A DNA stretch of 64,000 nt from Sphingomonas zeae (GTDB lineage: Bacteria > Pseudomonadota > Alphaproteobacteria > Sphingomonadales > Sphingomonadaceae). Below are positions 34,583-44,153 of this stretch, in pieces (position 1 is the first letter of the stretch; the number at the start of each line of letters is the position of its first letter). The position numbers and the translations under genes were made by a program. Location of the stretch: positions 1 to 64,000 of the forward strand of contig NZ_JACIFA010000010.1 of assembly GCF_014197135.1 (NCBI RefSeq), read 5' to 3'. Below the pieces are notes generated by a model that was given only the letters and a program-made list of their open reading frames with translations, did no database searches and was not told where the DNA came from.

Positions 34583-34684
34583 CGGACTTTTGGCAGTTGG
34601 GACAGGCAGAGCGCTGGCTGACACGGGTTGGCAGTCGGCTCCGCGCGAGCGTCAACTATCCCTGCAACCTGGTCTACCCGGCCA

Positions 34685-37600
34685 TCAACGAAAATCTCGC
34701 GGCTTGATCTTGATGCCCTCGGTGGGCTGGCCCGGGATGATCCCCGATCCGAGCCTCAGATCGGGAATATAGATGTCGCGGGCGTCTTTCCCGAGCGGCC
34801 GCTGCTCGCGATCGCGCGGGTCGGGCGCCATCGGGTTCCTGACGATGTCCGCGCGGCTGACCCGATAGATATCGGCGACGTCGGCGCGGCGCCCGACACT
34901 CGCCAGCATAGCCGACAGGTCATCGAGGCGCTGCGCGATGACATGGATCACCTCGCCTTCGCGCTGGACCTGGCCGCGCACTCCCATCATTGAGGCGCCC
35001 AGCACCGTGCGCCGGTTCTTTTCGAAGACATTGGTCCATACGACGAGATTGGCGACATCGGTCTCATCCTCGAGCGTGATGAACATCACGCCCTTGGCGC
35101 TGCCGGGCTTCTGGCGGACCAGCACCAGCCCGGCCAGTTCTATCCAGCGGCCGTCGCGCGTGGTGCGCAACTGCTCGCAGGTGATCATCCGCCGCGTCTT
35201 GAGCTCATCGCGCAGGAACGCCACCGGATGCGCGCGCAGCGAGAGACCCGAGGCGCGATAATCCTCTACCACCTCCGCGCCTTCACCCATTTCGGCCAGG
35301 ATGACGGTGGGTTCGATCGCTTCGTCGCGCAGCTTGCCCGCCCGTTCGTCCGCCGCTGCGAACAGTGGCAGCGCCGCGCTGCCGAGGCCCTTCACCGCCC
35401 ACAGGCCCGATCGCCGGTCGGCGCCCAGCGATCCGAACCCGTCGGCATCCCCGATCCGGTCCAGCGCACCGCGCCCGACGCCGGCACGCCGCTGGATCTC
35501 CTCAATGCTGGTATAGGGCCTGTCACCGCGCGCGGTGACGATCGCTGCCGCATCCGCATTAGCGAGGTCGCGCGCCATGCGCAGGCCGAGCCGCACCGCC
35601 TTGTATCGACCGCGGCCCTCCTCCAGCGTGCAATCCCAGCGACTGGCATTGACGTCGATCGGCCGGATCTCGACGCCATGTTCGCGCGCGTCGCGCACGA
35701 TCTGCGCCGGGGCATAGAAACCCATGGGCTGCGCATTGAGGAGGCTCGCGCAGAAGGCGTCGGGATGATGGCATTTCATCCAGGACGAGGCATAGGCGAT
35801 CAGCGCAAAGCTGGCGGCATGACTTTCGGGAAAGCCATAGGAGCCGAACCCCTCAATCTGCTTGAAAGTTTTCTCGGCGAACTCCTGATCATAGCCCCGG
35901 CCGACCATGCCGCTGATCAGCTTGTCGCGGAAATGGCTGACGCCGCCAGTCAGTTTGAACGTCGCCATCGCACGGCGCAGCAGGTCCGCCTCGCTGGCGG
36001 TGAAGCCGGCGCATTCGATCGCCACGCGCATTGCCTGTTCCTGGAACAACGGCACCCCGAGCGTCTTTTCCAGCACCCGCCGCAACTCTTCGGTCGGATA
36101 GGTCACCTCCTCCTCGCCGTTGCGACGCCGGCGATAGGGATGGACCATGTCGCCCTGAATCGGGCCGGGCCGCACGATCGCGACCTGGATGACGAGATCA
36201 TAGAAGGTCCTGGGCGCCATCAGCGGGATCGAGGCCATCTGCGCGCGGGACTCGATCTGAAAGACGCCCAATGTGTCGGCCCTGCGGATCATCGCATAGG
36301 TCGCGGGATCCTCGGCCGGAATGGTCGCGAGGTCATGCCGCAGCCCCTTGTCGTTCTCGAGAAACTCGAACGCGCGGCGCATGCAGCTCAACATGCCGAG
36401 CGCGAGCACATCGACCTTCATGAAGCCGAGGAGATCGATATCGTCTTTATCCCACTCTATCACCTGGCGATCGTCCATCGCCGCCGGTTCGATCGGCACC
36501 AGTTCGTCGAGCCGGTCGCGGGTCAGCACGAAACCACCGGGATGCTGGGACAGATGACGCGGGGTGTTGATCAGCTGGCGGGCGAGGTCGAGCGTCAGCG
36601 CGAGGCGCGTGTCGCTCATATCGAGGTTGAGCTCCTGCGCGTGCTTCTCCTCCACCCCTTCGCGGCTATAGCCCCAGATCGCCCCGGCCAGGCCCGCCGT
36701 CACATCCTCGGACAGGCCGAGCGCCTTGCCGACTTCGCGCACCGCGCCGCGCGCCCGGAAGCGCGTGACGACGGCGGTGAGCGCTGACCGGGTGCGGCCA
36801 TAGGTCTCGTAGATCCACTGGATCACCTCCTCGCGCCGCTCATGTTCGAAATCGACATCGATATCGGGCGGCTCGCGCCGCTCGGCCGATACGAAGCGTT
36901 CGAACAGCAATTCCGAGCGCACCGGATCGATCGAGGTGATGCCGAGCACGTAGCAGACCGCGCTGTTCGCCGCCGACCCGCGCCCCTGGCACAGGATCTC
37001 GCGGCGCCGCGCTTCGGCCACGATCGCATGGACGGTCAGGAAATAGGGGGCGTAATCGAGCTGCCCGATCAGCTGGAGCTCATGCTCGAGCTGCCTGCGC
37101 ACCTTGCCATCGACGCCTTGCGGATAGCGCGTCGGCGCCTTCTCCCAGGTAAGGCGCTCCAGTTCTTCCTGCGGGGTGCGGCCGGGCACCTGGATCTCGT
37201 CGGGATATTGATATTTGAGCTCATCGAGACTGAACGCGCAGCGCCTGGCGAATTCGACGCTGCGCGCGACCGGGCTGCTATCCTTCAAATAGCGCCGGAA
37301 GAGCCGCGTCATCTCCGCGCCGGTCTTCAGATACCGGTCGGCAAAACGCTCGCGCGCGTTGCCCAGCGTGTCGATGGTGCATTTCTCGCGGATGCAGGTG
37401 ACGACATCCTGCAGCAGGCGGCGCTCGGGCAAATGATAGAGAATGTCGTTGGTCGCGATCGTCGGCACGCCTGCGGCGGCCGCGATCCGCGACAGATCGC
37501 GCAGCCGGATCGCGTCCCTGGGCCGCCGCCGGACTGACAGCGCCATATAGGTGCGTTCGCCAAACAGCCGCTTCGTGCGCGCCAGCGCGGCCTGCGTCGT

Positions 37601-38002
37601 CGCATCGGCCCTGTCGGGGACGAGCATCGCCAGCAATCCCTCGTTCCAATCCGCCACATCCGACCAGTCGAGATGGCAGGCGCCTTTGCCCGCGCGCGTC
37701 TTGCCGATGCTGAGCAGGCGGCACAGGCGACCATAGGCCGCCTTGTCGGTGGGATAGACGAGGAGGGCGGTGCCATCGGTCAGATCGAGGCGGCAGCCGA
37801 CGATTGCACGGACGCCGGTCTGCCGCTCCGCGTCCCATGCGCGCACGATCCCGGCGACCGAATGACGATCGACGACGCCGAGCGCCGGCATCTCCATCGC
37901 CGCCGCCGTCGCGAACAGATCCTCGGGGCTCGAGGCGCCGCGCAGGAAACTGAAATGCGTCGTCACCTGGAGTTCGACATAGTCCGGCTCGCCCGTGCTC
38001 AT
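34685..38002 (-). CDS. dnaE2: error-prone DNA polymerase DnaE2 (ImuC)
   Basis: A 1105-residue C-family polymerase. The N-terminal PHP domain ([20 protein letters not shown]), the polymerase core with [13 protein letters not shown] (catalytic Asp residues, about 405) and [20 protein letters not shown] mark the DnaE2 group. The C-terminal OB-fold is present. The start overlaps the imuB stop (ATGA); the frame extends upstream only inside imuB. In the mutasome it copies across lesions under the direction of ImuB. It is last in the imuA-imuB-dnaE2 operon. Confidence 0.96.
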   Translation of the reverse strand: MSTGEPDYVELQVTTHFSFLRGASSPEDLFATAAAMEMPALGVVDRHSVAGIVRAWDAERQTGVRAIVGCRLDLTDGTALLVYPTDKAAYGRLCRLLSIGKTRAGKGACHLDWSDVADWNEGLLAMLVPDRADATTQAALARTKRLFGERTYMALSVRRRPRDAIRLRDLSRIAAAAGVPTIATNDILYHLPERRLLQDVVTCIREKCTIDTLGNARERFADRYLKTGAEMTRLFRRYLKDSSPVARSVEFARRCAFSLDELKYQYPDEIQVPGRTPQEELERLTWEKAPTRYPQGVDGKVRRQLEHELQLIGQLDYAPYFLTVHAIVAEARRREILCQGRGSAANSAVCYVLGITSIDPVRSELLFERFVSAERREPPDIDVDFEHERREEVIQWIYETYGRTRSALTAVVTRFRARGAVREVGKALGLSEDVTAGLAGAIWGYSREGVEEKHAQELNLDMSDTRLALTLDLARQLINTPRHLSQHPGGFVLTRDRLDELVPIEPAAMDDRQVIEWDKDDIDLLGFMKVDVLALGMLSCMRRAFEFLENDKGLRHDLATIPAEDPATYAMIRRADTLGVFQIESRAQMASIPLMAPRTFYDLVIQVAIVRPGPIQGDMVHPYRRRRNGEEEVTYPTEELRRVLEKTLGVPLFQEQAMRVAIECAGFTASEADLLRRAMATFKLTGGVSHFRDKLISGMVGRGYDQEFAEKTFKQIEGFGSYGFPESHAASFALIAYASSWMKCHHPDAFCASLLNAQPMGFYAPAQIVRDAREHGVEIRPIDVNASRWDCTLEEGRGRYKAVRLGLRMARDLANADAAAIVTARGDRPYTSIEEIQRRAGVGRGALDRIGDADGFGSLGADRRSGLWAVKGLGSAALPLFAAADERAGKLRDEAIEPTVILAEMGEGAEVVEDYRASGLSLRAHPVAFLRDELKTRRMITCEQLRTTRDGRWIELAGLVLVRQKPGSAKGVMFITLEDETDVANLVVWTNVFEKNRRTVLGASMMGVRGQVQREGEVIHVIAQRLDDLSAMLASVGRRADVADIYRVSRADIVRNPMAPDPRDREQRPLGKDARDIYIPDLRLGSGIIPGQPTEGIKIKPRDFR

Positions 38003-39558
38003 GCGAAGGCGCCGTGGATGAACCAGCGCATGGGGCCGGTCGCGGCGCTCTCGCCGTCGCCGGCGCGGAACAGCCAGTAGCGCCCGCCACTCAGCGTCTC
38101 GACCTGATAATAATCGCGCACGCTGAGCGGTTGTCGGCCCTCGATGCCGCCATCGCGCCACCATTCGCCATGCAGCCGCTCCGGGCCGTCACCCTGCGTC
38201 ACCCGGTATCGTCTGCCGCGCCAGATGAACATGCGCGGCGCATCGTCGGGCAGCAGCGCAATCACCTCGATCGGCTCGGGCCTGGCCAGCAGGCGCGCGG
38301 GGCGGGGCAGATCATCGTCCCACCCTGCGCCGCGTGCTTCGCCCAGCGCCGGCGCGCCGGTCGCCGAGCGTTCGGGCATGCCGCTGGGGCAAGGCGCCAT
38401 CCGGTGCAGGTTTCCGGGTCCGAAGCGGTTGGCGAGCGTATCGACCAGCGCCGCGAGATCGGGTCCGCGCCGGCCCAGATGCTCAAGGCTCTCGCCCTGT
38501 CGCGGCGCGGCCGCCTCCATCAGCGAGACCAGCAGTGTCATCGCCTCGATGCCGAGACCCGGTTCTACCGTCTCGATCTTCGCGCACAGCAATTTGGCGA
38601 GATGCTCCGCATCCCGGCTCGGCGTCGCCGTCCCGATGCGGATGACTTGGGCTTGGCCATCGACACGGTGAAAATAGCAGTCGAGACGCCTGCCGCCGCG
38701 CCCCGCACGGGCGAGCTGCTCGACAATATCGGCGACGAGATCGCCGATCACCTGGGCGAAGGCCTCCGGTGTGGCGATCGGCTCCATGAAACCACGCCGC
38801 GCGCGCGGCATCTGTTCCGGAAAGATCGGCTCTATGGGTTCTGCGACCTGCCCGATCGCCTGGTCGAGACGGCGATGCAGGCTGCGCCCGAACCGCTTGG
38901 CAAGCGGCGCGCGCGCAGCGCCGAGCAATTGCTCGACCCGTTCGAAGCCGAGCTTGCGCAAGCCCTCGACGATTTCGGCTTCGAGCCGCAGCGCCGGGAT
39001 TGGGAGCAGCTCCATTGCCCGGCGATGCTGCCCCGGCTCGATGACAACGGGCCTGCCGTCACGGACATGCCGCGCGACTGCGTGCGCGCAGCCCGCCGTG
39101 TCGGCGGCTGCAATATGCGCCGTCACGCCGAAGGCCGCGATCCGGCGATGCAGATCCTTGAGCAGCGCGGTCTCGCTGCCGAACAGCGACGCGCAGCCGG
39201 TGATGTCGAGCCACAGCCCGTCGGGTGCGTCGGGCGCGACGATCGGCGAATAACGCTGCCCGGCCCACAGGGCGAGGCGGCGCAGGCCGTCCATGTCAGC
39301 GTCTGGCTGGGCATCAATGACCGCGAGGTCGGGCGCGAGCATCCGCGCCTTGGTGACGGTCATGCCAGGCGTAACGCCGAGCGCCCGCGCGGCAGCGTCC
39401 ACCGCCGCGACGATCCGGCGGCCATGGTCGGGAATTGCGGTGACGAGCGGTCCGTCGGGCGCGGTGATGCTACGCCCTTCAGGCGGCGATTTGGCTGTCG
39501 CCCGTCGCAGCCGGTCGGTCGACCAGTGCGGCAGGTAGACCGATACGACCCGTCGCAT
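37999..39558 (-). CDS. imuB: ImuB, Y-family polymerase-like mutasome hub
   Basis: A 519-residue inactive Y-family polymerase homologue (DUF6504-type C-terminus) that links DnaE2 to the beta clamp. It opens [16 protein letters not shown] after a GGAGGG ribosome site. The palm-like region ([15 protein letters not shown]) keeps only part of the Y-family acidic set, as expected for Imu[19 protein letters not shown] and the final RYWLFRAGD blocks are also typical. It overlaps imuA by 80 bases. Confidence 0.95.
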   Translation of the reverse strand: MRRVVSVYLPHWSTDRLRRATAKSPPEGRSITAPDGPLVTAIPDHGRRIVAAVDAAARALGVTPGMTVTKARMLAPDLAVIDAQPDADMDGLRRLALWAGQRYSPIVAPDAPDGLWLDITGCASLFGSETALLKDLHRRIAAFGVTAHIAAADTAGCAHAVARHVRDGRPVVIEPGQHRRAMELLPIPALRLEAEIVEGLRKLGFERVEQLLGAARAPLAKRFGRSLHRRLDQAIGQVAEPIEPIFPEQMPRARRGFMEPIATPEAFAQVIGDLVADIVEQLARAGRGGRRLDCYFHRVDGQAQVIRIGTATPSRDAEHLAKLLCAKIETVEPGLGIEAMTLLVSLMEAAAPRQGESLEHLGRRGPDLAALVDTLANRFGPGNLHRMAPCPSGMPERSATGAPALGEARGAGWDDDLPRPARLLARPEPIEVIALLPDDAPRMFIWRGRRYRVTQGDGPERLHGEWWRDGGIEGRQPLSVRDYYQVETLSGGRYWLFRAGDGESAATGPMRWFIHGAFA

Positions 39559-40210
39559 CGCAGCCCTCCACAATCCAAGCGTGCGGATTACCGCCGCGTA
39601 CGCGCTCCAGCGCCACCTGCCAGCGCGGACGGCCAAGGCTCGGGATGCCGAGATCCTCGCTCGGGCTCGCGGTCACCCGCCAGCGCGTGACCGCCGCCGT
39701 GCCCTCGGCTGCTTGGCCGACCTTTGCGGCGCGCCGGAAGATGAAGGCCGGCACGCCCGACCCCTCGGCCGCCAGTTGCAGCCGCTTGGACGCGGTGGTG
39801 CTGTATTTGCCAATCTCGCCCACGACGCCGCCGATCCCGGCATGGCGCAGGCATTCCTCCATCGCGAGCAGGACATTGGTGTCGCTGCCCGCCTCGATAT
39901 AGATCACCCGGTCGGGATGCAGTCCGGCGAGGTGGAGCGCGGGCGCAAACAGGTCGCGCCATCGCAGGCACCACAGGACAGGCCCCTCCATCCGCGCGAG
40001 AATGCCGGCCAGGAACACCGTGGCGCTTGCATCGTCGGCAAGGTCGGGGCTGCCCGCGACCTCATGGAGCGCGCCGCCGGCAATGCCGCCGCCCGGCAGC
40101 CGCGCGTCGATCGCCTCGATCCCGAAGGGCGTGGTTGCGTGGCGCACACCACTGCCCTCGATCTGCGCAATATGCGCCCGCAGCTGATCAAGGACGGTGG
40201 CTTCACGCAT
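39479..40210 (-). CDS. imuA: ImuA, RecA-like mutasome protein
   Basis: A 243-residue SulA/RecA-like protein that starts SOS-dependent mutagenesis cassettes. The conserved segments are GIEAIDARLPGGGIAGGALHEV, GPVLWCLRWRDLFAPAL and RWRVTASPSEDLG. Walker A is degenerate, as in other ImuA proteins. ATG at 40210 is preferred over a TTG three codons upstream. A perfect alphaproteobacterial LexA site lies 29-43 bases upstream, so the whole cassette should be induced by DNA damage. Confidence 0.95.
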   Translation of the reverse strand: MREATVLDQLRAHIAQIEGSGVRHATTPFGIEAIDARLPGGGIAGGALHEVAGSPDLADDASATVFLAGILARMEGPVLWCLRWRDLFAPALHLAGLHPDRVIYIEAGSDTNVLLAMEECLRHAGIGGVVGEIGKYSTTASKRLQLAAEGSGVPAFIFRRAAKVGQAAEGTAAVTRWRVTASPSEDLGIPSLGRPRWQVALERVRGGNPHAWIVEGCDATGRIGLPAALVDRPAATGDSQIAA

Positions 40211-40238
40211 GGCATTCAAGAGACTCAGGAATTGTTAT

Positions 40239-40253
40239 GTTCTCTGTTTGTTC
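40239..40253 (-). promoter_or_regulatory. LexA box (SOS operator) for the imuA operon
   Basis: GTTC-TCTGTTT-GTTC, an exact match to the alphaproteobacterial LexA site GTTC-N7-GTTC, 29 bases upstream of the imuA ATG. A third GTTC follows directly (40254-40257). Confidence 0.88.
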
Positions 40254-40400
40254 GTTCTGCTGCGGTCCAGAGTCAAGCATCGGGTCCGTTCCGAATGTGG
40301 ACAGGACGGCCCAAGTGGCGGGGGAGCGGGCATTTCCTTTTCGAGAAAAAATTTGCATCCGGGCGGCGCACGCCTGCGCGCAGGCTATGACAGCCCCATC

Positions 40401-40826
40401 ATGACCGCTCCCTTCGACCTCGACCGATTCGTCGCCGCCCAGGCGCAGATCTTTGACACGGCCTTTGGCGAGATCCGCCGCGGCGCCAAGCGCAGCCATT
40501 GGATGTGGTTCATCTTTCCGCAGATCGCTGGCCTCGGGTCGAGCGAAATGGCGCGGCGCTATGCGATCGGGTCGCTCGACGAGGCGCGCGCCTATCTCGC
40601 GCATCCGGTGCTGGGCGCCCGGCTGCGCGACTGTGTGGCGGCACTGCAGGATCTGACCGGCACCAGCGCGGAGGCGGTGTTCGGTGGGATCGATGCCCTC
40701 AAGCTGCGCTCGTCCCTCACCCTGTTCGCGCAGGCCGGGGGCGGGGGTCTGTTCATCGCCGCGATCGATCGCTGGTTCAATGGCGAGGCCGATCCGGCGA
40801 CGCTTGCGCGCCTTGGCCCTCGCTGA
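40401..40826 (+). CDS. DUF1810 family protein
   Basis: A 141-residue DUF1810 protein: FDLDRFVAAQAQIFDTAF, then SHWMWFIFPQIAGLGSSEMARRYAI, then LGARLRDCVAAL and FGGIDALKLRSSLTLF. The family is cytosolic, small and functionally uncharacterised, sometimes linked to ADP-ribose-type chemistry. It is divergent from imuA, so the same intergenic region with the LexA box may also control it. The ribosome site is weak; the start is chosen from family alignment. Confidence 0.9.
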   Translation: MTAPFDLDRFVAAQAQIFDTAFGEIRRGAKRSHWMWFIFPQIAGLGSSEMARRYAIGSLDEARAYLAHPVLGARLRDCVAALQDLTGTSAEAVFGGIDALKLRSSLTLFAQAGGGGLFIAAIDRWFNGEADPATLARLGPR

Positions 40827-40978
40827 GGCAAGGAACCGCTCGCGCGTCGATCGGTTCTGAAAGACGAGGCCGCCTGTTTCCCCCCGCGCATGCGGCCCCT
40901 GATACGGACCCGCCGATTCCCCCTTCCGGCGGGTCCATTTCCTCCTCTTTCTGGACCTGAGCATAGGCGCCGTGACGC

Positions 40979-41392
40979 CTATCGCGCGCGGCACCAGTCG
41001 GGCTTGGGCTGGCGGCGCAGCCAGGGCCGTGCTGCGCCGATGCTGATCAGTCTTGCGGCCAGATCGCGCCCGTCGAGCGTGACGCGCGCGACAGTGCGAT
41101 TATAGCTGCGCCCGATCCGCTCGAAGCGGATCGTCTTGCCATCGAGCAGGGCTTTCGCCTGGCGGGTCGCCGCCTTGCCGCGCGCGAGCTCGGCAGCGCA
41201 TTTGGCCTGGTCGGCGCGGCTCTCAGGCGCATCGATATCGGCGATCCGGATCCGCTCGCCACTCATCAGGCGAAAGGTGTCGCCGTCGGTCACAGAGCTG
41301 ATTTTGCCGGTCGCGGCGGGGAGCGCTGCCGCGCTCGACAGGGAGCAAACGAACAACAGGGCGGCGAGGGCGTGTCGGTAGGAGAGGGTCAT
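40979..41392 (-). CDS. secreted thermonuclease-like protein (SNase fold)
   Basis: A 137-residue staphylococcal-nuclease-type protein with an N-terminal signal peptide (LAALLFVCSLSSAAALPAA, cleavage near residue 25). The active-site blocks are VTDGDTFRL, IRIADIDAPESR and the Arg/Glu pair region IRFERIGRSYNRTVARV. The C-terminal part is shortened (ends KPDWCRAR), as in many plasmid SNase-like proteins. It probably acts outside the inner membrane on nucleic acids. Such proteins are common near transfer genes (ParB/nuclease homologues of RP4). Confidence 0.88.
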   Translation of the reverse strand: MTLSYRHALAALLFVCSLSSAAALPAATGKISSVTDGDTFRLMSGERIRIADIDAPESRADQAKCAAELARGKAATRQAKALLDGKTIRFERIGRSYNRTVARVTLDGRDLAARLISIGAARPWLRRQPKPDWCRAR

Positions 41393-41567
41393 CGGCCCCG
41401 CTCTAGCCGTCCTGACCATCACGAACAAAGGGGCAACCGGCGCGGCGTGCAAACTGGGCGGCGGGGTCGGTGGCGGGACGTCTCATGCCGGCCGACGGGA
41501 TCACCCCGCTCTTTGAGGCGCAATCCTTGGTCGCTCCCGCGGACCTATTCGATCAACCCGTAAAGGG

Positions 41568-41610
41568 TCCGTACGCTCACGCTACGGCCTTTTGCCGTGC
41601 CGCCAAAAGG
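41568..41610 (+). promoter_or_regulatory. paired hairpins in leader of the small gene at 41689
   Basis: CCGTA...TACGG (41568-41586) and CCTTTTG...CAAAAGG (41588-41610) can form two adjacent hairpins. TTTGCCGTGCCGCC in the second loop loosely recalls the TTGCCG-GTGCC part of the class B leaders. About 80 bases remain before the start codon. No other gene is seen between 41393 and 41688. Confidence 0.4.
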
Positions 41611-41688
41611 TGATCGCGGCCACGCGAGCGACGCTTCGGGCGCCAGTCGAGCGGGGATGAACCCGCCGGCACCACAAGGAGCCTCGAT

Positions 41689-41853
41689 ATGTTCACCGAT
41701 CTTGGGACCGCCCGCAAAAGCGCACTCACTCTCTCGAAGACCCTGATGGCCGCCACGATGGTCATCGCAATCGGAACGCAGTTCGCCGTCATCACCGCCG
41801 ACGACTTCGATGGCGACGTCGCCGTGCTCAACGAATATGATCCCTTCGCCTGA
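41689..41853 (+). CDS. small hypothetical protein (54 aa)
   Basis: A 54-residue protein starting 7 bases after AAGGAG. A moderately hydrophobic stretch (LMAATMVIAIGTQFAVITA, about 19-37) could be a single membrane helix, followed by an acidic tail (DDFDGDVAVLNEYDPFA). Its stop overlaps the start of the nuclease-like gene (17 bases), so translation is coupled. It has its own long hairpin-containing leader. I know no family. Confidence 0.65.
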   Translation: MFTDLGTARKSALTLSKTLMAATMVIAIGTQFAVITADDFDGDVAVLNEYDPFA

Positions 41854-42421
41854 CAATCAGGCGGGGGCTGCCGCCCCCGCCGCCTTTCGAGATCCGTTGC
41901 CATTGGAAGACCTGCCGAGCCAGACCAGCGCCCATTATCTGCACTCGACCCTGCGCGAGCGCATTGTCGAGCATGTCTTTGTAGGCGAGGCGCTGCGGCG
42001 TCTGTGGCAGCGCGGGATTACCGGGGTGGAGGTGCTGCGCTCGGAGTTCGATGCCGGCGGCTATGATCTGGTGATGAGCTACAAGGCGATCACCCGGCAT
42101 ATTCAGTTCAAGACGGTGACCTTGGGCGGGCGCGCGCCGCGCGTGACCGCAAACCTCAAGCTCATGGAGAAGCCGAGCGGCTGCATCATCTGGATCGTGG
42201 TTTCACCCAACCTCGATCTCCTGTCCTATCTCTGGTTCGGCAATGCGCCTGATGTGCCGTTGCCCGATATTCGCGGCTTTCCGGTCGCACGCCATGCCAA
42301 GGGAACGGCGCAGGGCAAGAAGAACGAAAGACCGATGCACCGGGTGATCGCCAAGGGACAATTCGAGAAGGTCGCGACGCTCGATCTGATCCTGACCAGA
42401 TTGTTCGGTCCGCTGGATTAA
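41837..42421 (+). CDS. PD-(D/E)xK-like protein, putative nuclease
   Basis: A 194-residue protein I do not recognise by family. The block EVLRSEFDAGGYDLVMSY...RHIQFKTVTLGG (about 67-100) has the Asp-then-Q-x-K spacing of PD-(D/E)xK nucleases (candidate D78 and Q92-K94), and LMEKPSGCIIWIVVSPN gives a following beta strand. DNA or RNA cleavage is inferred only from this motif. ATG at 41837 overlaps the small gene upstream. The C-terminal half contains a basic KGTAQGKKNERPMHRV segment. Confidence 0.7.
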   Translation: MIPSPDNQAGAAAPAAFRDPLPLEDLPSQTSAHYLHSTLRERIVEHVFVGEALRRLWQRGITGVEVLRSEFDAGGYDLVMSYKAITRHIQFKTVTLGGRAPRVTANLKLMEKPSGCIIWIVVSPNLDLLSYLWFGNAPDVPLPDIRGFPVARHAKGTAQGKKNERPMHRVIAKGQFEKVATLDLILTRLFGPLD

Positions 42422-42532
42422 GGGAGGTCGGGGCGCCGGCTGCGCCGGACCGGGCTCTAGGCTGACGCCCCGAGCCCCGTGCCGGGTCTCGGCCCTGCCG
42501 GGTAACGATCCCTTGCTGGAAAGGCGATTGCT

Positions 42533-42874
42533 CTAGCGGGCGGTCGGCCCAAGCAGCGTCTCGGCCGTGACCGGCGCGACGCCATTGGCGAGGCCCTCGG
42601 CGAGGCCGGGATCGCCCAGCAATGTTCGCCATGGACCGCCATAGCCGGGCGAGGCCAGATAGAAGGCCGCACCGTCACAGGCGACCATGCGGCAGCGCTC
42701 CTGTACGTCGATGAGCGAACCGCTGCTGCCATGGCGCGCGACCATGTCGTCCAGGTCGACACGCATCAGCGCCCCGCACCGCCGGCATTGGCTGCGCACC
42801 AGGACTTTGTGCCGCTGCATCGCGCCGATGCTGCGCAGCGCGACAGGCCAGAGGATGTGAAGAGCAGCGGTCAT
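42533..42874 (-). CDS. hypothetical zinc-ribbon-like protein
   Basis: A 113-residue protein with two Cys pairs, SQCRRCGALMRV (about 31-42) and ERCRMVACDG (about 60-69), which could bind zinc. AAFYLASPGYGGPWRTLLGD follows. No family is known to me. The ATG at 42874 is chosen for size; the frame is open further upstream but that part runs opposite to the start of the DUF3768 gene and looks non-coding. It converges with the nuclease-like gene over a GC-rich hairpin region (42430-42470). Confidence 0.6.
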   Translation of the reverse strand: MTAALHILWPVALRSIGAMQRHKVLVRSQCRRCGALMRVDLDDMVARHGSSGSLIDVQERCRMVACDGAAFYLASPGYGGPWRTLLGDPGLAEGLANGVAPVTAETLLGPTAR

Positions 42875-43137
42875 CGGGCAATGATAGTCCGCGTCACCGT
42901 CCGGTCCAGCATTCTGATGCCCGTCCAGCGAAATCACCTGTTCCTGTGTGCCGCCCAAAGCTCGGGTGTCATCACCATGTCCGGGTCTCGCCGAGGCGCT
43001 GTCCCGCGCAAGCCCGTGGCCGGGCTTCTCCACTGCCGTTGCGACCCTACAGGTGCGCGAGCCCGCTTTGCCCCGGCGCGCCGGCCAGTGTTGAAAGACC
43101 CCGATCGGCGGGGTTTCGAACGCACAGGACAGATCGC

Positions 43138-43530
43138 ATGCCCGAGCATCAGAGCCATACCTCTTCGCAGCCCGATCGCACTGCAACCATCGCCCAGCTC
43201 AATGACGCGCTGCGCCACTCGCTCACCCGGCCAGGCCATAACCGCGTGGTCATGACCATCGGCGTTCAGAGCCTGATCGGCGACGTCAGCCTGTTCCGCA
43301 ACTTTCAGGCCCGGGCGCAATTGCTGCGCACCATCCGCGACTATGACAGCTTCGGTCCCGACGTGGATCCGCATGGCGAGCGCGATTTCGGCCGGTTCAC
43401 CTTCCGCGACGCGGTGCTCTACTGGAAGATCGACTATTATGACCGCGCGCTGGAGTTCGGCTCGCCCGATCCGACCGACGAGAATGTCACCACGCGCGTG
43501 CTGACCATTCTTCTCGCGCAAGAGTATTGA
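43138..43530 (+). CDS. DUF3768 domain protein
   Basis: A 130-residue protein matching DUF3768 across its length: IAQLNDALRHSLTRPGHNRVVMTIGVQSL, split by a short loop, then LRTIRDYDSFGPDVDPHGERDFGRF and WKIDYYDRALEFGSPDPTDE, ending RVLTILLAQEY. The family is widespread in alphaproteobacterial plasmids and ICEs, small, soluble and of unknown function. The start ATG lacks a strong ribosome site; homologues begin close to here. Confidence 0.9.
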   Translation: MPEHQSHTSSQPDRTATIAQLNDALRHSLTRPGHNRVVMTIGVQSLIGDVSLFRNFQARAQLLRTIRDYDSFGPDVDPHGERDFGRFTFRDAVLYWKIDYYDRALEFGSPDPTDENVTTRVLTILLAQEY

Positions 43531-43584
43531 GCCATGCTGGCCTCGCGCGGCGGGGCCAGCCCTCCTCATGAAGGCGGTGCCGGG

Positions 43585-43608
43585 CAAAGTCTGCTCGAGC
43601 AGACTTTG
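43585..43608. repeat. 24-bp perfect palindrome, candidate ParB/KorB-type operator
   Basis: A perfect palindrome centred on CTCGAG, with core AGTCTGCTCGAGCAGACT. The same core, with one central mismatch, recurs at 46252 upstream of the mobilization genes. It lies 130 bases upstream of the RHH-parA-parB operon and is a good candidate site for the ParB encoded there. Confidence 0.7.
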
Positions 43609-43652
43609 GTGCGCGCTGCGCCGGTCGTGCCGGGGAGACGCCTCATCGCGGG

Positions 43653-43670
43653 CGTATTGAATTCAATACG
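43653..43670. promoter_or_regulatory. 18-bp perfect palindrome, candidate RHH operator
   Basis: CGTATTGAATTCAATACG, 43 bases before the ATG of the RHH gene, where a promoter would be. Ribbon-helix-helix repressors bind short symmetric sites like this next to their own gene. Confidence 0.55.
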
Positions 43671-43713
43671 GTGGGCGCAGATCATCGGGGCAGCGCGAGA
43701 GGAGAGAGAGCAT

Positions 43714-43947
43714 ATGGTGACGGAGGGGCAGGGGAGCGAGGAACGGCGCTCGGCCTTTCTGCAGCTGCGGGTGACCCCGCAGATGCACGCCGCGATCGCA
43801 AGGCTCGCGCTCGACCACGATAATATCACCATCCGCGCGCTCGTCATGAACGCGCTGAAGCAAACCTATGGTCTTGATGTCCCCGATGCGGAACTTCGCG
43901 ACCAACGCGGCCGGCAGCCCCGGCCCGCGGCTGCTACAGGAGACTGA
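43714..43947 (+). CDS. small ribbon-helix-helix-like DNA-binding protein
   Basis: A 77-residue protein: a beta strand then two helices (FLQLRVTPQMHAAIARLALDHDNITIRALVMNALKQTYG split at the turn), the plan of RHH or Arc-like DNA-binding proteins. GGAG lies 10 bases upstream. It heads an operon with a small membrane protein, parA and parB, so it may repress the operon or act as a partition accessory. Two palindromes upstream are candidate binding sites. Confidence 0.75.
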   Translation: MVTEGQGSEERRSAFLQLRVTPQMHAAIARLALDHDNITIRALVMNALKQTYGLDVPDAELRDQRGRQPRPAAATGD

Positions 43948-43949
43948 TC

Positions 43950-44126
43950 ATGGCGGAGTATTTTTCCCAGCATCCCGATCACGCGATCCTCTTCGGTTTC
44001 GCGTGCTTCGCCTTCACCGTCTATCTGTTTCGCGATGTCGGCCCCCGGTTCGGCAAAGGCGGTGGGGACTGGTCGGCGCGCGACCATTATGAGCGCAACC
44101 TTCGCAACGGTGGCGACGATTTCTGA
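43950..44126 (+). CDS. small single-span membrane protein
   Basis: A 58-residue protein 2 bases after the RHH stop, with AGGAG before the ATG. It has one membrane helix (HAILFGFACFAFTVYLF, about 11-27) and a basic, Gly-rich cytosolic tail. It is too short for most gene callers. Its function is unknown; the position between an RHH protein and ParA suggests it belongs to the same operon. Confidence 0.7.
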   Translation: MAEYFSQHPDHAILFGFACFAFTVYLFRDVGPRFGKGGGDWSARDHYERNLRNGGDDF

Positions 44127-44153
44127 GCGCGGCGCCTGGCAGGGAAACATGAT

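Noticed and set aside
39581-40390. Long plus-strand frames opposite imuA, imuB, dnaE2 and the virB genes
   Set aside because: They are mirror frames of high-GC genes; the minus-strand genes have clear families and overlapping start-stop codons.
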